Notes: generated by a model from the sequence alone, not told the origin. Counted from the first letter of the stretch, positions 1-8,628 are shown. The stretch: DNA of 64,000 bases from JAISFI01 sp031553775 (GCA_031553775.1 JAVBLA010000047.1:1-64000); one strand, 5' to 3'. Program-made: numbers and translations.

Positions 1-1248
1 GCCCAAGGTGGACGGATTTATATCGGTAAAGAAGATGATGGACAAGTTGTCGGTATCGATAATTATAAAAGGCTTATGGAAGAGATTCCCAATAAGATTA
101 AGAATCTGATGGGAATTACGGCAGACGTTAATCTTTTAGAAGAAGACAATAAGTACTATATTGAGATTGTTGTGCAACCCTATTCCGTAGCAATTTCATT
201 ACATGGGCAATATTATTACCGCTGTGGAAGCGTGAAGCAAGAACTGACCGGAGCTTCACTTAATGAATTTCTACTTAAGCGCTCTGGTCTAACTTGGGAT
301 GAACTTGTTGAGCCGAGAGCTACCTTCGCTGATATTGATGAAGAATCATTTCGTTTGTATCTGCAAATGGCAAAGGAGAAAGGTCGTATGCCAGAGATGG
401 AGGGGTTGACTATCGAACAGATATTCGAGAAATTACGGCTTAGCGAGAGCGGACAACTCAAACGCGCTGCCATTATTATGTTCGGGAAAGATCCAGTTCG
501 TTTCTATCCCGGCGCATTTGTGAAAATTGGGCGCTTTGGCAAAAGTGATACCGATTTGCGCTTTCAGGAAGTCGAAGAAGGTAACCTGATTGTCTTGCTG
601 CGAAATGTAATAGAGCAGTTGAATCACAAGTTCCTCATCCGTCCAGTAGAATTTGAAGGGCTATATCGTATAGAGAAGAACGAATATCCCGTTCCTGCTC
701 TTCGAGAAATGTTGTTGAATGCCCTGATTCACCGGACTTACATGGGTGTATTTACTCAATTACGGGTTTATGACGACAAAATCAGTATCTGGAATGATGG
801 TGAATTGCCACAGGGCGTAACATTGGAAAAACTCAAACAGCACCACTCGTCAAGACCTCGAAATCTTATTATTGCCGATGTTTGTTTCAAAGGTGGTTTG
901 ATTGATGCTTGGGGAAGCGGGACTGTGAGGATTATAGAAACTTGCAAAGATGCGGGGCTTCCCGAGCCAGCCTTGGAAGAACGGGATGGAGGATTCGCAG
1001 TAACAGTCTTTAAGAATAGTCTGACTGAGGAACAGTTGGTGAAACTGGGATTAAATGACAGACAGATAAAGGCAGTTCTTTATTTGAAAAAAAAGGGGAA
1101 AATAACAAATCCCCAATATTTAGAAATAAACGAGGGCATAACCGATAGAACAGCCTTGCGAGACTTAGATTCACTAGTCGAAAAAGGAGTTATTCGACGA
1201 GTTGGTGAGAAAAAAACCACCTATTATGAAATCGTTGATGTCGGATAA
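1..1248 (+). CDS. AlbA_2-type putative DNA-binding/ATPase-like regulator, 5' partial
   Basis: The reading frame is open from base 1, so the gene starts upstream of the window; the first ATG at 76 is internal. The first residues (GGRIYIGKEDDGQVVGID) are the end of an AlbA_2 (Schlafen/divergent AAA_4-like) DNA-binding domain. A GHKL-like ATPase segment follows (LREMLLNALIHRTY, then ISIWNDGELPQG and DAWGSGTVRI). The last 65 residues look like a winged helix (LNDRQIKAVLYLKK ... ALRDLDSLVEKGVIRRVG). Such proteins are often called RecG-like helicases in databases, but there is no helicase core. Family members often regulate mobile or accessory loci; the role here is unknown. The protein ends in VDVG just before a row of TGTCGG repeats that may be decayed coding sequence. 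Confidence 0.8.
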   Translation, partial: AQGGRIYIGKEDDGQVVGIDNYKRLMEEIPNKIKNLMGITADVNLLEEDNKYYIEIVVQPYSVAISLHGQYYYRCGSVKQELTGASLNEFLLKRSGLTWDELVEPRATFADIDEESFRLYLQMAKEKGRMPEMEGLTIEQIFEKLRLSESGQLKRAAIIMFGKDPVRFYPGAFVKIGRFGKSDTDLRFQEVEEGNLIVLLRNVIEQLNHKFLIRPVEFEGLYRIEKNEYPVPALREMLLNALIHRTYMGVFTQLRVYDDKISIWNDGELPQGVTLEKLKQHHSSRPRNLIIADVCFKGGLIDAWGSGTVRIIETCKDAGLPEPALEERDGGFAVTVFKNSLTEEQLVKLGLNDRQIKAVLYLKKKGKITNPQYLEINEGITDRTALRDLDSLVEKGVIRRVGEKKTTYYEIVDVG

Positions 1249-1562
1249 ATGTCGGTTTGATGTCGGTTATGTCGGTTAAATGTCGGATACGTGTCGAATC
1301 ATTGTTGAAATTACCGGAGTTTTACTGAAGTTGCCAAAGTTTTGCAGGAGTTCTCACCATGACTTATGGAGTGACTGCTTTTTAAGTTAATTGGGGAAAA
1401 GGGGCAGCTATTGGGCAATAATTGGGCAAATCACGCAATGATTGCGCAAATATCACGCAAAACAGGCATTTCCGAAATTTTGCCGAATAAATGCCGAAAA
1501 ACTGACGGTTATGTCGGATATATTCGTTACTTTAGGAATGGAAAGTGTTGAATTCAAGTAGA
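1249..1562 (+). pseudogene. Gene-free stretch holding decayed 3' extension of the AlbA-type gene
   Basis: No intact gene is present. Right after the stop, TGTCGG occurs six times at spacings of 9 to 11 bases (about 1241-1295), as if an Asn-Val-Gly repeat had been broken by stops and frame changes. Further on, the frame read from 1381 to 1548 is open and encodes a winged-helix-like stretch (IAQISRKTGISE, later TDGYVGYIRYFRNGK) that stops at 1549-1551. Several homologs of the upstream gene carry a second C-terminal winged helix, so the remnant reading is plausible. It is inferred only from translation. Confidence 0.4.
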
Positions 1563-1570
1563 CCATTTAA

Positions 1571-1675
1571 CTGTAAATTGCTAGCCAACAACTGGCGAAA
1601 TTCGTCCGTTATCAATGGATGAAATAAAAACAGATTTTTTGATTGTAAATCGGCAGCCAGTAACTGCCGAAATTC
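1571..1675 (+). repeat. Two 33-base direct repeats, each able to form the same hairpin
   Basis: Copies at 1571-1603 and 1643-1675 match at 26 of 33 positions, 72 bases apart. In copy 2 the arms CGGCAG and CTGCCG pair perfectly; in copy 1 TGCTAG pairs with CTGGCG, including wobble pairs. One pair is swapped between copies (C-G versus G-C), which suggests selection on the structure. Copy 2 ends 13 bases before the Fic start codon, so the structure could be an operator or an RNA leader for that gene. Confidence 0.55.
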
Positions 1676-1688
1676 AAGTTATAAGACA

Positions 1689-2573
1689 ATGAGCAACAAT
1701 ACAAAAATATCAATCCGTTTTTTCGATGACCGCGAAGTGCGTGCTATTTGGGACGAAGAAAACAACAAATGGTGGTTTTCCGTTTTAGATATTATTGCTG
1801 TTCTTACCGACCAAGACGACTACACTAAAGCGCGGAACTATTGGAAATATCTCAAAGCCAAACTGAAGAAAGAAAATAGTGAAGTGGTTAGTATTACTAC
1901 CCAGTTGAAACTTCTCGCACCTGACGGCAAAAAGCGTTTATCTGATATGCTTGATTATAGCGGGATTATTGCATTGGGCAAACAATTCCCCGGCAAAAAG
2001 GCGAATCGCTTTATCGAATGGTTTACTTACAGCGATGAAAGCATTGACGGGAAAAGTAAAACGAAAGCATACGCCCTATTTGAAAGTTCTTTTATTGACA
2101 ACATTGAAGTAGGAACAACCAAAGGCTTACAACAAATTCATGCCTACTTGTTCGGAGGACTTTACGATTTCGCGGGACAAATAAGGCAAAAGAACATTTC
2201 AAAAGGCGGTTTCCAATTTGCAGTAGCACACTTTCTCGGCAACACTTTAAAGCAAATTGAAGAAATGCCCGAAAATACATTCGATGAGATAGCCGATAAA
2301 TATGTGGAGATGAACATTGCTCATCCATTCATGGAAGGCAACGGGCGAAGCACACGAATCTGGTTGGATTTAATTCTAAAAAAGAGTTTGAAAAAGTGCA
2401 TTGATTGGAGTAAAATTGGAAAAACCGAGTACATGAATGCGATGATAAAAAGCTCTACAAACAATACAGAACTAAAGACCTTGCTGAAAAATGCCCTTAC
2501 AGATGAAATCAACAGCCGTGAAATGTTCATGAAGGGAATTGATTATTCATACTATTACGAAGAAAATGAATAA
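1689..2573 (+). CDS. BRO-N-like domain fused to a Fic AMP-transferase domain
   Basis: Residues about 5-120 resemble the BRO-N/DinD-type N-terminal domain seen in phage and accessory DNA-binding proteins (WWFSVLDIIAVLT, then KARNYWKYLKAKL). Residues about 130-294 are a Fic domain with IEVGTTKGLQQIHAYLF and the full catalytic motif HPFMEGNGRSTR beginning at His212. Fic domains transfer AMP or other phosphate-containing groups to target proteins; all motif residues are present, so activity is expected. No separate antitoxin gene is seen, and no clear (S/T)xxxE(G/N) inhibitory helix was identified. The target is unknown. The gene sits between a decayed regulator and an IS, which fits an accessory or defence-type locus. 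Confidence 0.85.
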   Translation: MSNNTKISIRFFDDREVRAIWDEENNKWWFSVLDIIAVLTDQDDYTKARNYWKYLKAKLKKENSEVVSITTQLKLLAPDGKKRLSDMLDYSGIIALGKQFPGKKANRFIEWFTYSDESIDGKSKTKAYALFESSFIDNIEVGTTKGLQQIHAYLFGGLYDFAGQIRQKNISKGGFQFAVAHFLGNTLKQIEEMPENTFDEIADKYVEMNIAHPFMEGNGRSTRIWLDLILKKSLKKCIDWSKIGKTEYMNAMIKSSTNNTELKTLLKNALTDEINSREMFMKGIDYSYYYEENE

Positions 2574-2579
2574 CAGACT

Positions 2580-2632
2580 GTACCACAAGAAACTGTCCGA
2601 AATTTTGTAAATAGTCAAAAACTGATTAGACA
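2580..2632 (-). pseudogene. Relic of an older IS256-family transposase 3' end
   Basis: Read on the minus strand this translates as VSNQFLTIYKISDSF, close to the NQFLTIFENRIQV end of the adjacent intact transposase. It also carries CTGTCC-GAAATTTTGT, a near copy of the left end of the intact IS. It is best explained as the stub of an earlier related element abutting the present one. Confidence 0.5.
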
Positions 2633-2674
2633 CTGTCCAAAATTTTGTGTAAATAACAACTACGGGATCCCGGT

Positions 2675-3880
2675 TTATACCTGGATTCTGTTTTCAAAGA
2701 TAGTCAAAAACTGGTTGAAAATCATTCCCCAGTTCCAAATGGGTTGATACCATTTCTTTTCGATTTCATTAATAGCCAGATAAACAGACTTTTTCAAGGC
2801 ATCATCATTGGGAAAAGAGAGTTTATTTTTTGTGTATTTTCTGATTTCCCCATTGAGATTTTCAATTAAATTGGTTGTATAGATAATCTTTCTGATTTCC
2901 ACGGGAAAGTCAAAAAAAGAAGTCAGATCCTCCCAATTGTTTCTCCAGGAACGAATTGCATAAGGGTATTTTGCTCCCCATTTTTGCTCGAAAAGATCAA
3001 GCTCCCTCTTGGCAGCCTCCCTGGTGGGTGCATTATAGATGTTTTTCAAATCAGAGGAAAATTCCTTTTTTTCTTTCCATACCACATAACGGCAGGAGTT
3101 GCGGATCTGGTGTACTACACAGATTTGAGTGGTGGATTCAGGGAATATGCTCTTAATGGTATCTGTAAATCCGTTCAGGTTATCGGTTACAGTAATCAGT
3201 ATATCTTCCACACCACGAGCTTTCAGATCAGTTAAAACGCCCATCCAGAAGGATGCACTCTCGGTTTTGCCAATCCACATTCCCAATACTTCTTTTAAGC
3301 CCTCTTTATTGAGACCGACACATAAATAAACGGTTTTGTTGATTACCTTTCCACTCTCCCTGACTTTGAAAACGATGCCATCCATCCAAACAATCAGATA
3401 GAGACTTTCCAAAGGCCTGTTTTGCCATTCTATGGCGGCCTGGGTAACTTTATTGGTAATAAGGGAGATCGCCGAAGTGGAGAGGTTAATGCCATAAATT
3501 TCCTGCATCTCGGTTTCAATGTCTGAAACACTCATTCCTTTGGCATATAGCGAGATGACCAATCGTTCAATGGACAACCCTCGTGTTTGATGTTTAGGAA
3601 CTACGACTGGCTCAAAATTACTTTCCCGATCACGGGGTACTTGGATGACAGATTCACCCATTTCTGTCTGGATCTGTTTCTTATAACTACCATTACGGGA
3701 GTTCCCTGTATTATCTCCTTTATTGGAGTGCTTTTCATAACCGAGATGTTGATCCATCTCGCCTTCCAACATCTGTTCATACACACGGGCATGAAGCTCT
3801 TTCATAAACGCTGTCACATCATCGCCTGTCTTAAATTGAGACAGGAACTCTTTACTCAAAAATTCTTTCGGAACATCCAT
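2675..3880 (-). CDS. IS256-family transposase (mutator type)
   Basis: A 401-residue DDE transposase that cuts and rejoins DNA at the IS ends. Starting at the ATG at 3880 (MDVPKEFLSKEFL) gives the usual family length; the longer frame reaching 3973 would run through the terminal repeat. Candidate catalytic residues are visible in order: Asp in IVWMDGIVFK, Asp in ITVTDNLNGF, and Glu in TTNLIENLNGEIRKYTK. The H-x-I-R stretch CVVHQIRNSCRYV typical of the family is also present. There are no frameshifts or internal stops, so the element may still be active. An inward-shielding hairpin lies between the right end and the start codon. Confidence 0.93.
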   Translation of the reverse strand: MDVPKEFLSKEFLSQFKTGDDVTAFMKELHARVYEQMLEGEMDQHLGYEKHSNKGDNTGNSRNGSYKKQIQTEMGESVIQVPRDRESNFEPVVVPKHQTRGLSIERLVISLYAKGMSVSDIETEMQEIYGINLSTSAISLITNKVTQAAIEWQNRPLESLYLIVWMDGIVFKVRESGKVINKTVYLCVGLNKEGLKEVLGMWIGKTESASFWMGVLTDLKARGVEDILITVTDNLNGFTDTIKSIFPESTTQICVVHQIRNSCRYVVWKEKKEFSSDLKNIYNAPTREAAKRELDLFEQKWGAKYPYAIRSWRNNWEDLTSFFDFPVEIRKIIYTTNLIENLNGEIRKYTKNKLSFPNDDALKKSVYLAINEIEKKWYQPIWNWGMIFNQFLTIFENRIQV

Positions 3881-3913
3881 AAAGCTAATTTTTACAAAGT
3901 TATTATAAATAAA

Positions 3914-3943
3914 AAAACTACGAGTTGTTAATCCCGTAGTTTT
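3914..3943. terminator. Hairpin inside IS right end, likely blocks read-through
   Basis: AAAACTACG at 3914-3922 pairs perfectly with CGTAGTTTT at 3935-3943 around a 12-base loop, with A and T runs on the two sides. It lies just inside the terminal repeat, ahead of the transposase start. Such hairpins commonly shield transposase genes from outside transcription. Confidence 0.5.
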
Positions 3944-3976
3944 ATATTTACACAATCTTATGGATAGTCCCACTGA

Positions 3977-6900
3977 TTATTTCTTCGCCTTGCTCTGTTT
4001 TTCTTTTTCCTTTCGTTCGGCTTCCCGTTGTTTATCCCGGATTTTCCGTTCTTCTTCTTTTTGTTTCTGTAAAGCCTTGCGTTCTTCTTCTCTTTTCTTT
4101 TGTTCTTCTTTCCGGAGATGGTCTTTTTCTTTCCGTTCGTCCTCTTTTTGCTTTTGCTGAAGCTTATAGGCTTTTTCCTTTTCCTTTCGTGCATCTTCTT
4201 TTTCCTGGGCGATGCGTTTTTTCTCGTCTTCTTTTTGTTTGATCTCCAGTTTTTTCAGTTTTTCCAGTTCTTTTTCCTGCGCTTCTTTGGCTTTCAGGAT
4301 TTCTTTTTCTTCCTCCTTTTGGCGTTTCAGAATTTCTTTTTGTTCTTTTTCCAGCCGTTTTTGTTCTTCGTATTTGGCTTTTTGTTCTTCTTTTTGCTGA
4401 TCGCTCAATGCTTTCTGTTTCGCTTTTTCTTCTTTTTCCTGTTGTTCTACATATTCGTCAATTGCATTTTTCTTGGATTTCTTAGAGAACAGGTTCAGGA
4501 TACTTCTGAATGGATCGTTGGAGAACTCGTCGAGCGAACGGTTCAGTTTATCCATGCCTTCCGATACACCCTGGGCTGCTTTGTTGACATTTTCTTCCAA
4601 TTGCTCTTCTGTAATGGCGGGACGGGGCAGGAGTGTGCTGTCGCCTTTCTCCGTTATTTCGGGCTGTACTGTATGGATAGAGTCGGAAATAACAGGTTTG
4701 ATCGGAGGTGTTACATCGATAGTGTGCGTTGAATCCGGTTCAATTTCAACCGGAGGTATTTGGGTTTCTGCCGGTATTGTTTCTATTTTCCCTTCTTCCG
4801 GTTTTTCCAGTTCTTTTTCTTCTTTTTCGATTTCTGCTTCCTGTTTGGATTTCCACCGTTGTACAATAGCCGGGTAATTTTTGCCATAAGCCATTTCAAA
4901 GAAATCAATATATTCATCCAGGCTTTTGCCTTTCATCAGGATGCCGTAATTATCGACTGATATGGGCATGACGATAACCTGCGGATCGAGTCCTTTGGCA
5001 TAACCACCGGATTCGTAGATCATTTTGTTATATTGCATAATTTCTTCAAAGTTACTGAATCCTTGTATCTGCAACATTCCGATATTACCGAATGTCTCGA
5101 ATACCAGATCGAATTCCTTGATCATGAAATTACCGAAGTTATAACCCGCAACGTTGAACAGCAACTGGTTTTCGTTAACCGATCCTTTCGGATAGATCAG
5201 CATCATGGTGTGGGCCGTATTGATTTCTTCCGAGAATTTGAGAGTAGAATCGGCAACCATACTATCTTCTCCGGCACCAAAGCGAATGTTGAATATCATT
5301 CCTTTCATCGGACTACTGTCGGCCGACAGGTTCCGTCCGCTGGCCAATCCTTTCAAAATATCTCCGGCCAAAACGCTGACATCGGCATCCGGGTATTTTT
5401 CGAGTAATTCGGTCAGTAATTTTTTGAATTCTTCCGGTTCATGGGTTTGTATATAACTCAGGGCATTGAGGAACATAAATTTCGGCATGAGTTTGGTTTG
5501 TGCATATTTCTCACGCACCAATTGGTAATTTTCCCTGACGGCAATAGATTTGCCATCCAGATATTCCTTATATGTTTCTTCATATATAGAATCCTGGACA
5601 ACATCCATCATCCGGATATTATATTCATAGTTGGGATCGGCCATGGCAATAGCATAATCACTTTCCGGAAACTCTTCCCTGATCTTTGATTTGTACATAT
5701 TGGCCATATCCATGTTATCCTGTCGCAGGTATATTAAATACATGTGGTAATAAGAATCCAGTATGAATTCATTTTCCGGATATTTGTTGATCAGGCGGTC
5801 GAACGTTTCCACAGCAAGCGGGAAGTCTTCCAGCTTATCTTTGTAGATCAGACCCATATTGAATAAGCCATCTTTGATGATGGTATTCGAAGCTTCAATA
5901 TCTTCTTCCGTCAGAGGAATCTGTTGGAGGTAGAATTGAGGATCTTTGTTGTCGGTTGATAGTCCGGAGGATACTTCATTCCCTCCTTCTACTATTTGGG
6001 TAGAGTCAGGAATTGTGCCTTCCGTATGTTCTGCAATTGCATCTGTAGGCGATTCGGAAAGTTCTTCAAAACCTGTGGTGACCTTGCTTTTGCGTCTCCA
6101 GTTGTCCTCCAGTTTCCTTCGTCCCCATGTGCTTTGGAAAGTTGTTTTTCCAAGACTGACGGTTTGCTGGTTATAGAAGTAGAACGAGTTGTCTCCCGGC
6201 ATTATAGGCGTCATTGCCGGTTTGGCAGCCCGTCCCACCGGTAACATATCCGTTCCCATGCTTTCCTGACTGGTCAGGTATTCTTCTTTTTCAGCTTTTT
6301 CTTTTTCTTCTTTTTCCTTCCGTTTGACTTCTTCTATGATTTTATCTATGGCAGCCATTCTTTCTGCTTCGGGCATAGCAGCCAGAACCTGGAGACTGTC
6401 CTGCAGATACACAGCTTCAGAGTTTACTGTCAATTCATCCAGTACTTCCGAACGTTTGGAGACCCGTTCGTAGTCTTTATATTCTTTTTTGATAATACCC
6501 AAAGCTTCGGAATAACAGGGTTGTGCTTCCACATAATCTCTCATGAGGAAAAAAATATCTCCCAGCTTGATCAGACATAAGGCTTTATCCATTCCGCCAC
6601 GGGTACTTTCTTCTGCTCCTTTCCGGTAACTGACAATAGCATTAGCCGTATCCGGAATATTCAGGTAGGTATTTCCCATAGCATAGTATACCTGATCCAG
6701 GAATTCTTTGTTTTTCTCACTTTTGGCCATTTTTTTCAGTTTCCCGATCATTTTATGGGTATTTCCACCTGCATAGGTCTCTGTCTGACGGATTTGTGCG
6801 CTGAAAGTCAGCGGATAAGGAGCAGAAGAACCGGCTACTTCCCCGAAAGCTTTATAAGCCAGGTTATTATCCCCGAGAGATGCATATATCTGGCCTAAAA

Positions 6901-7687
6901 GGTATTTCATCCTGTTTTTCTGGGTTTTATTTTTTTCGGCGTGGATAGCCGTTGAGAGATAAGGAACGGCATCTTTGTATTCCTGGGTTTTGATCAGGTA
7001 ATCGGCATATACCGATGAAAAAAGGTTGCTCAATTGCTTGGGCATATTCTCGTTGTTGACTTTCTTCAACAAGTTTTCCGCTTCGTAGAACCATTCCATT
7101 TCAGAATAGCAACGAGCTTGCCAGATCTGAGCCTCACAAGAGATTTTCGGATCATCGTAAGCGTAATGGCGGGAGATATAGGAAAAGGTACTGGAAGCCG
7201 TAAGGAAATCTCCGTTGTAGAATTGAGCCTTGGCCATGCTTAACCAGGAATGATAGAGGTATGGGTTGTACTCTTCCCGTTTCATGAATTGCTGGTACTT
7301 GGCATCTTTGCTTTTTCCCGCTTTTTTATCAGGTTTGGTTTTGATGGAATGTTGTTTGATGGCTTTTGCCGCTTTTTCGATGGTGCGGTCGAACGGACCT
7401 CCAACCGTTTCTTTGTTTTTCGGTAAAGAACTTACCGGATACATATAGATAAAATCGGAATAGTCCTCCTGGTAGTTCTTATTCTGTTCTTTCAATGCTT
7501 CCTTGAAGGCTTCATTTCCATTGAAATAGATGTTATAGCGGGTATTCAGGGAATGGTAAAAACGAGTACCGCTTGTGTTCTTGTTGGAAGTACAGGACAC
7601 AAACACAGATATAAAGAGGATGATATAAAAACCTTTTTTTATCACAAATTGACACCGGTTTGCAGGCAATATTCCGACAGGGGCCAT
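3977..7687 (-). CDS. T9SS-associated TPR lipoprotein, PorW/SprE-like, with long charged tail
   Basis: PorW/SprE is a lipoprotein needed for type IX secretion (and gliding where present). The N-terminus is a lipoprotein signal (KKGFYIILFISVFVSC) followed by the family hallmark RFYHSLNTRYNIYFNGNEAF. TPR-like helical repeats occupy roughly residues 150-450 and 600-760. Around residue 1080 the protein turns into about 155 residues made almost only of Lys, Glu, Gln and Arg, a predicted coiled coil that makes it longer (1236 residues) than the PorW/SprE proteins I know. The ATG at 7687 gives a long leader before the signal; a GTG at 7645 is a credible alternative. T9SS cargo-like genes at 19368-20507 fit a functioning system. 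Confidence 0.85.
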   Translation of the reverse strand: MAPVGILPANRCQFVIKKGFYIILFISVFVSCTSNKNTSGTRFYHSLNTRYNIYFNGNEAFKEALKEQNKNYQEDYSDFIYMYPVSSLPKNKETVGGPFDRTIEKAAKAIKQHSIKTKPDKKAGKSKDAKYQQFMKREEYNPYLYHSWLSMAKAQFYNGDFLTASSTFSYISRHYAYDDPKISCEAQIWQARCYSEMEWFYEAENLLKKVNNENMPKQLSNLFSSVYADYLIKTQEYKDAVPYLSTAIHAEKNKTQKNRMKYLLGQIYASLGDNNLAYKAFGEVAGSSAPYPLTFSAQIRQTETYAGGNTHKMIGKLKKMAKSEKNKEFLDQVYYAMGNTYLNIPDTANAIVSYRKGAEESTRGGMDKALCLIKLGDIFFLMRDYVEAQPCYSEALGIIKKEYKDYERVSKRSEVLDELTVNSEAVYLQDSLQVLAAMPEAERMAAIDKIIEEVKRKEKEEKEKAEKEEYLTSQESMGTDMLPVGRAAKPAMTPIMPGDNSFYFYNQQTVSLGKTTFQSTWGRRKLEDNWRRKSKVTTGFEELSESPTDAIAEHTEGTIPDSTQIVEGGNEVSSGLSTDNKDPQFYLQQIPLTEEDIEASNTIIKDGLFNMGLIYKDKLEDFPLAVETFDRLINKYPENEFILDSYYHMYLIYLRQDNMDMANMYKSKIREEFPESDYAIAMADPNYEYNIRMMDVVQDSIYEETYKEYLDGKSIAVRENYQLVREKYAQTKLMPKFMFLNALSYIQTHEPEEFKKLLTELLEKYPDADVSVLAGDILKGLASGRNLSADSSPMKGMIFNIRFGAGEDSMVADSTLKFSEEINTAHTMMLIYPKGSVNENQLLFNVAGYNFGNFMIKEFDLVFETFGNIGMLQIQGFSNFEEIMQYNKMIYESGGYAKGLDPQVIVMPISVDNYGILMKGKSLDEYIDFFEMAYGKNYPAIVQRWKSKQEAEIEKEEKELEKPEEGKIETIPAETQIPPVEIEPDSTHTIDVTPPIKPVISDSIHTVQPEITEKGDSTLLPRPAITEEQLEENVNKAAQGVSEGMDKLNRSLDEFSNDPFRSILNLFSKKSKKNAIDEYVEQQEKEEKAKQKALSDQQKEEQKAKYEEQKRLEKEQKEILKRQKEEEKEILKAKEAQEKELEKLKKLEIKQKEDEKKRIAQEKEDARKEKEKAYKLQQKQKEDERKEKDHLRKEEQKKREEERKALQKQKEEERKIRDKQREAERKEKEKQSKAKK

Positions 7688-7711
7688 GCAATCGTAATAA
7701 TAACAGAAAAA

Positions 7712-8527
7712 TCAGTGTTTTATTGCTTTTTGACGTAGAAAAATGCAGGATTTACAAAGGAGGTAGAATGTTATCTGCACAAATATGATCATTGCTCCCG
7801 AAGGAACGTTGATATAATAGGATGAGATAAGGCCGGCAATACAGCCTGCCAATCCGATGAAAACAGAATAGACCAGGATGTTTTTGAACCGGAAAGTAAA
7901 CAGGTTGGCAGTCATTTGGGGGATAGTAAGCAAGGACAACAACAACATAATGCCTACCAGGCGAATAGAACATACAATTGTTACGGCAATGGCCAGCATC
8001 ATTAAATGTTCGATCCATTGTACGGGAATGCCTTTGGTACGGGCGAACTCCCGGTCGAAAGCAGTGTACAGAATAGGCTTGAAGAATAAAAGGAATCCCG
8101 CTATCAGCAGAGCAGCCAGAATACCTACTAACCAGAGGTCTTCTTGAGTTATGGTGAGGATACTTCCGAAAAGGTAAGCGGAAATATTCGGGGCATATCC
8201 CGGTGTAAGAAAGATGCAGATAACACCCAGCGCCATACCCAGCGACCAGACTGCAGCAATGGCCGAATCTTCCCTTACATCCTGTTTTTTAGACAACCAT
8301 TCTACTCCGAAAGCGGATAGAACGGAAAATACAAGGGCGGATAGTATCGGATTAATTCCCAACCAGAATCCCAATCCTAATCCCCCGAAAGAAGCATGGG
8401 TAATTCCACCACTAATAAAAACCAAACGTCTGGCAACAATATAAGTGCCCACAATGCCACAGGCAATGCAGGTAAATAAACTGCCCCAGAGCGCGTGCTG
8501 GAAGAAGGAGTAGTGGAGAAGATCCAT
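7712..8527 (-). CDS. Metal (zinc/manganese/iron) ABC transporter permease, ZnuB family
   Basis: A 271-residue polytopic membrane protein of the ABC-3 family that forms the channel for a divalent metal importer. Seven to eight hydrophobic helices are visible, with the family motif GGITHASFGGLGLG near residue 40 and FDREFARTKGIPV, the likely ATPase-coupling loop, near residue 165. The start is set at the ATG at 8527 (MDLLHYSFFQHALWG); the upstream extension to 8605 is only translated heptamer repeat. No ATPase or metal-binding protein lies next to it, so those partners must be encoded elsewhere. The neighbour ferritin makes an iron or zinc link attractive, but the metal cannot be told from sequence. 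Confidence 0.88.
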   Translation of the reverse strand: MDLLHYSFFQHALWGSLFTCIACGIVGTYIVARRLVFISGGITHASFGGLGLGFWLGINPILSALVFSVLSAFGVEWLSKKQDVREDSAIAAVWSLGMALGVICIFLTPGYAPNISAYLFGSILTITQEDLWLVGILAALLIAGFLLFFKPILYTAFDREFARTKGIPVQWIEHLMMLAIAVTIVCSIRLVGIMLLLSLLTIPQMTANLFTFRFKNILVYSVFIGLAGCIAGLISSYYINVPSGAMIIFVQITFYLLCKSCIFLRQKAIKH

Positions 8528-8531
8528 CTTA

Positions 8532-8625
8532 TTGAATTGAAAATTGAAAATTGAAAATTGAGAATTGAAAATGAAAATAAGGTGGTCCAAATTTTCAATT
8601 TTCAATTCTCAATTTTCAATTCTTA
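8532..8625. repeat. Inverted heptamer-repeat hairpin
   Basis: The left arm (8532-8570) repeats TTGAAAA; the right arm (8589-8625) repeats TTTTCAA. The arms are complementary over about 25-35 bases around a loop of about 20 bases. It fills the whole gap between the ferritin stop and the permease start. Other copies of the same pattern occur through the window. Confidence 0.8.
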
Positions 8626-8628
8626 AAC

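Larger units (their letters stand above)
2633..3967 (-). mobile_element. IS256-family insertion sequence
   Basis: About 1.33 kb with one transposase gene. Imperfect terminal inverted repeats are visible: left end 2633-2668 and right end 3931-3967 share TTGTGTAAAT and ACTACGGGAT, with a looser match in the outermost 14 bases. No convincing 8-9 base target duplication was found, so the outer limits are uncertain by about 10 bases. The element lies directly after the Fic gene and ends about 10 bases from the 3' end of the PorW-like gene, without breaking either. Confidence 0.75.

Noticed and set aside
1571..1675. Type III toxin-antitoxin RNA repeats
   Set aside because: Only two copies 72 bases apart, whereas known arrays are contiguous, and the downstream gene is Fic rather than a ToxN-type nuclease. 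Kept as hairpin repeats only.
2625..3975. Target-site duplication flanking the IS
   Set aside because: CACTG occurs near both ends but not at matching offsets; no 8-9 base direct repeat fits the inverted-repeat limits.
4100..4732. Plus-strand frame of 210 codons rich in Phe and Leu
   Set aside because: It is the antisense of the Lys/Glu-rich tail of the PorW/SprE-like protein; GAA/AAG codons read backwards give Phe and Leu. No start signal or family match.
8528..8605. N-terminal extension of the metal permease
   Set aside because: The 26 extra residues (FNSQFSIFNFQF type) are translated heptamer repeat, and the ATG at 8527 gives the normal family start.
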